The notes under the pieces: generated by a model
Seen by the model: the letters and a program-made list of their open reading frames with translations, nothing else
Databases searched by the model: none
Told to the model about the DNA's origin: nothing
In this document: positions 14,012 through 15,217 of the stretch, one piece after another
Position numbering within the stretch: the stretch's first letter is position 1
How the letters are laid out: the number at the start of each line of letters is the position of its first letter
NCBI GenBank assembly: GCA_017628435.1
Contig: JAGBZE010000229.1
Coordinates: forward strand, 1-15,217
Source of the DNA: Akkermansia sp.
GTDB taxonomy: Bacteria; Verrucomicrobiota; Verrucomicrobiia; Verrucomicrobiales; Akkermansiaceae
DNA: 15,217 nucleotides
Direction: 5' to 3'
Translations under genes and position numbers: made by a program

Positions 14012-14031
14012 AATGCCTGACAGGCGGTATA

Positions 14032-14066
14032 AGTGCACATGCAGCATGTTGTGCCACATGTGCACT
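14032..14066. promoter_or_regulatory. 10-bp inverted repeat upstream of the pdxH promoter
   Basis: AGTGCACATG (14032-14041) and CATGTGCACT (14057-14066) are perfect 10-bp arms with a 15-nt spacer. The right arm ends 10 bp before the pdxH -35. No T-tract follows, so it is not a simple terminator. It may be a binding site for a dimeric or tetrameric regulator. Confidence 0.4.
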
Positions 14067-14076
14067 CAGTTCAGGC

Positions 14077-14105
14077 TTGCCGCGGGGGGAGGCGGGTGGT
14101 ATAGT
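14077..14105 (+). promoter_or_regulatory. Promoter of pdxH
   Basis: -35 TTGCCG (14077-14082), 17 bp, -10 TATAGT (14100-14105) preceded by TGG (extended -10). Six bases separate the -10 from the ATG at 14112, so the mRNA should be leaderless. The spacer contains a run of six G. Confidence 0.7.
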
Positions 14106-14111
14106 GTGGCC

Positions 14112-14750
14112 ATGGACTTATCCGCCTTTCGTGAAGAATACCTGAAGGATACCCTGCACCGCAAGGACCTGGCAGCCACGCCGTTCGAGCAGTTCGACCG
14201 CTGGTTCAAGCAGGCCATGGAATCCGGTATACCAGAGCCCAATGCCATGAGCATTGCCACCGCCACGCCGCAGGGCATGCCCAGTCTGCGCACGGTGCTG
14301 CTCAAGTATTACGATGCCCGCGGCTACGTCTTCTTCACGAACTACACCAGCCGGAAGGCACAGGAAATTGAGGCCAACCCGGAGATGTGCATGCTGCTCC
14401 CCTGGGTCACGCTGGAGCGCCAGATTATCGTCTACGGCCGTGCGGAAAAAATCTCCCGCGCGGAGACGCTCAAATACTTCCTGAGCCGCCCGCATGAGTC
14501 CCAGCTGGGCGCCTGGGTATCCCACCAGAGCCAGGTGATTTCCACGCGCAAGCTGCTCATGATGAAGCTGGCGGAGCTGAAAAACAAATTTGCCGAGGGT
14601 AAGGTACCGCTGCCCGATTTCTGGGGTGGCTACCGCATTGTGCCGCACCACATGGAGTTCTGGCAGGGCGGACCCGGCCGCGTGCACGACCGTTTCATGT
14701 ACTCCCTGCAGCCTGATGGCAGCTGGAGCATCGAGCGCCTTCAACCCTGA
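14112..14750 (+). CDS. pdxH: Pyridoxamine/pyridoxine 5'-phosphate oxidase
   Basis: 212 aa from the ATG at 14112 (MDLSAFREEYLKDTLHRKDL); a longer frame from 13980 reads through a terminator and promoter. The enzyme is a cytoplasmic FMN homodimer that oxidises PNP or PMP to pyridoxal 5'-phosphate, the last step of vitamin B6 synthesis and salvage. Family motifs are all present: MSIATATPQGMPSLRTVLLK, YVFFTNYTSRKAQEIEANP, LERQIIVYGRAEKIS, LSRPHESQLGAWVSHQSQ, PLPDFWGGYRIVPHHMEFWQG, RVHDRFMY and the C-terminal WSIERLQP. Length matches E. coli PdxH (218 aa). The start fits a leaderless mRNA. A small membrane protein gene follows by 11 nt and is probably co-transcribed. Confidence 0.95.
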   Translation: MDLSAFREEYLKDTLHRKDLAATPFEQFDRWFKQAMESGIPEPNAMSIATATPQGMPSLRTVLLKYYDARGYVFFTNYTSRKAQEIEANPEMCMLLPWVTLERQIIVYGRAEKISRAETLKYFLSRPHESQLGAWVSHQSQVISTRKLLMMKLAELKNKFAEGKVPLPDFWGGYRIVPHHMEFWQGGPGRVHDRFMYSLQPDGSWSIERLQP

Positions 14751-14761
14751 TTCAAGGCAGC

Positions 14762-15013
14762 ATGCAGCAAATACTCGAACAAGCCTGGGAGAGCACTCGG
14801 GCCGCACTGAGCAACGGATGGGACCCGACCATCGGCACCTGCGGCGCAGCTGCCCTCGTGCTGGCAGCCATCTGGGTTCTTTTCCGCGTTATACGCACGG
14901 CAGTAGCCGTGCTGTTTGTGCTCTGCGTGGTACTCCTGGTACTGAAGGTCTGTTTTGATATTGACCTGAATCCCTGGCTGCAGCCCCTCCTGAAGGAAAT
15001 TTCCGCCCTCTGA
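14762..15013 (+). CDS. Small membrane protein (83 aa)
   Basis: 83 aa. A short hydrophilic start (MQQILEQAWESTRAALSNGW) is followed by two hydrophobic helices, CGAAALVLAAIWVLFRVIR (about 26-45) and AVAVLFVLCVVLLVLKVCF (about 47-65), then a short tail ending in EISAL. No family recognised. The gene begins 11 nt after the pdxH stop, on the same strand, so it is likely the second gene of that operon. A weak AAGG lies before the ATG. The clean hydrophobic pattern and operon position support a real gene. Confidence 0.65.
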   Translation: MQQILEQAWESTRAALSNGWDPTIGTCGAAALVLAAIWVLFRVIRTAVAVLFVLCVVLLVLKVCFDIDLNPWLQPLLKEISAL

Positions 15014-15153
15014 GGCAGAAACACCAAAACACAGAACGCCTCAATCTGGCAGTCTGCGAGCAGCCAGATGAACTGCAGTTTGGCGAATGCAGATTTCAGA
15101 AGTCAGAATGCAGAATTGTGAGTTTGTGTGCGGCGGTTGCCGCACCTGTAAAC

Positions 15154-15183
15154 AAAATTACCTGAGAAATCTCAGGTAATTTT
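15154..15183. terminator. Bidirectional terminator near the right edge
   Basis: AAAATTACCTGAG (15154-15166) pairs perfectly with CTCAGGTAATTTT (15171-15183), a 13-bp stem with loop AAAT. Both strands end in TTTT followed by more T-rich sequence. On the plus strand it can end the pdxH operon transcript, about 140 nt after the last stop. On the minus strand it directly follows a possible stop codon at 15183-15185. Confidence 0.8.
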
Positions 15184-15217
15184 CATTTCTTTGCGCGGCC
15201 GCCAGGCTGCGCACTAA
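15183..15217 (-). CDS. Possible C-terminal end of a minus-strand gene entering from the right
   Basis: One minus-strand frame reads SAQPGGRAKK and then TGA at 15185-15183, immediately before the 13-bp terminator stem. The placement of a stop next to a terminator is what a convergent gene would show. Only ten codons are visible, so the call rests on context alone. Confidence 0.3.
   Translation of the reverse strand, partial: SAQPGGRAKK

Noticed and set aside
11087..14065. A 992-codon open frame on the minus strand opposite the GH84 gene
   Set aside because: Its translation is rich in Gly, His, Val and Ala, as expected from the complement of a G+C-rich gene, has no recognisable domain, and lies opposite a secure GH84 enzyme.
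14083..14089. G-rich spacer in the pdxH promoter, considered as a slippage switch
   Set aside because: A run of only six G is short for frequent slippage, and pdxH is a housekeeping gene; noted but not supported.
15044..15069. Inverted repeat ATCTGGC/GCCAGAT after the 83-aa gene, considered as a terminator
   Set aside because: The stem is broken by a bulge and no T-tract follows; the 15154-15183 hairpin is a much better terminator.

Overview
The window reads as ordinary chromosome of a Gram-negative, gut-type Verrucomicrobiota bacterium, most likely Akkermansia or a close relative. The points for this are a G+C-rich genome, a secreted GH84 beta-N-acetylglucosaminidase with a carbohydrate-binding domain (a mucin-degradation enzyme), an RlpA-type lipoprotein that implies an outer membrane, and start codons with no convincing Shine-Dalgarno sequence. 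The assignment is inference; no 16S gene or other marker is present.

Layout. Positions 1-955 (minus) hold a membrane acyltransferase that runs off the left edge. An RlpA-like lipoprotein (plus) ends in a chain of three hairpins joined by TTTCG-type linkers. It converges on the rpsB-tsf translation operon (minus), which has a strong TTGACA-17-TATCCT promoter, a leader of about 108 nt and a strong terminator. Next is a minus-strand cluster of two tandem DUF3592-type membrane paralogues plus a 97-aa protein of unknown role; its promoter lies inside a 26-bp palindrome. Positions 6187-7223 form an accessory-looking patch with a small membrane protein and a RhuM-family gene cut short at a low-complexity repeat, bounded by heptamer tracts in opposite orientation. 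An OppF-like ABC ATPase (minus) and a Ppx/GppA-HD protein (plus) diverge from a 103-bp region; the latter overlaps a membrane protein gene by 4 nt. A HAD phosphatase gene overlaps the GH84 gene by 4 nt. The last transcription unit is pdxH plus a small membrane protein, and a bidirectional hairpin near the right edge probably also ends a minus-strand gene entering from beyond it.

Regulation. Seven promoters fit one pattern, a TTGnnn-like -35, exactly 17 bp, and a TATAAT-like -10. An eighth, for rlpA, has the -10 but only a poor -35. Four of the eight have an extended -10 (TGn) with the 17-bp spacing; the GppA promoter has one only in an alternative register. In four cases the -10 ends 6-9 nt before the ATG, so those mRNAs should be leaderless or nearly so. 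Several starts were moved inward from the longest open frame on this basis.

No rRNA, tRNA, CRISPR array, transposase or phage gene was found, and no gene-free stretch exceeds 300 bases. I did not find a clear new multi-gene system. The best leads are the hairpin chain, the leaderless promoter pattern, the truncated RhuM gene at a repeat junction, and the operator-like palindrome before the DUF3592 cluster.
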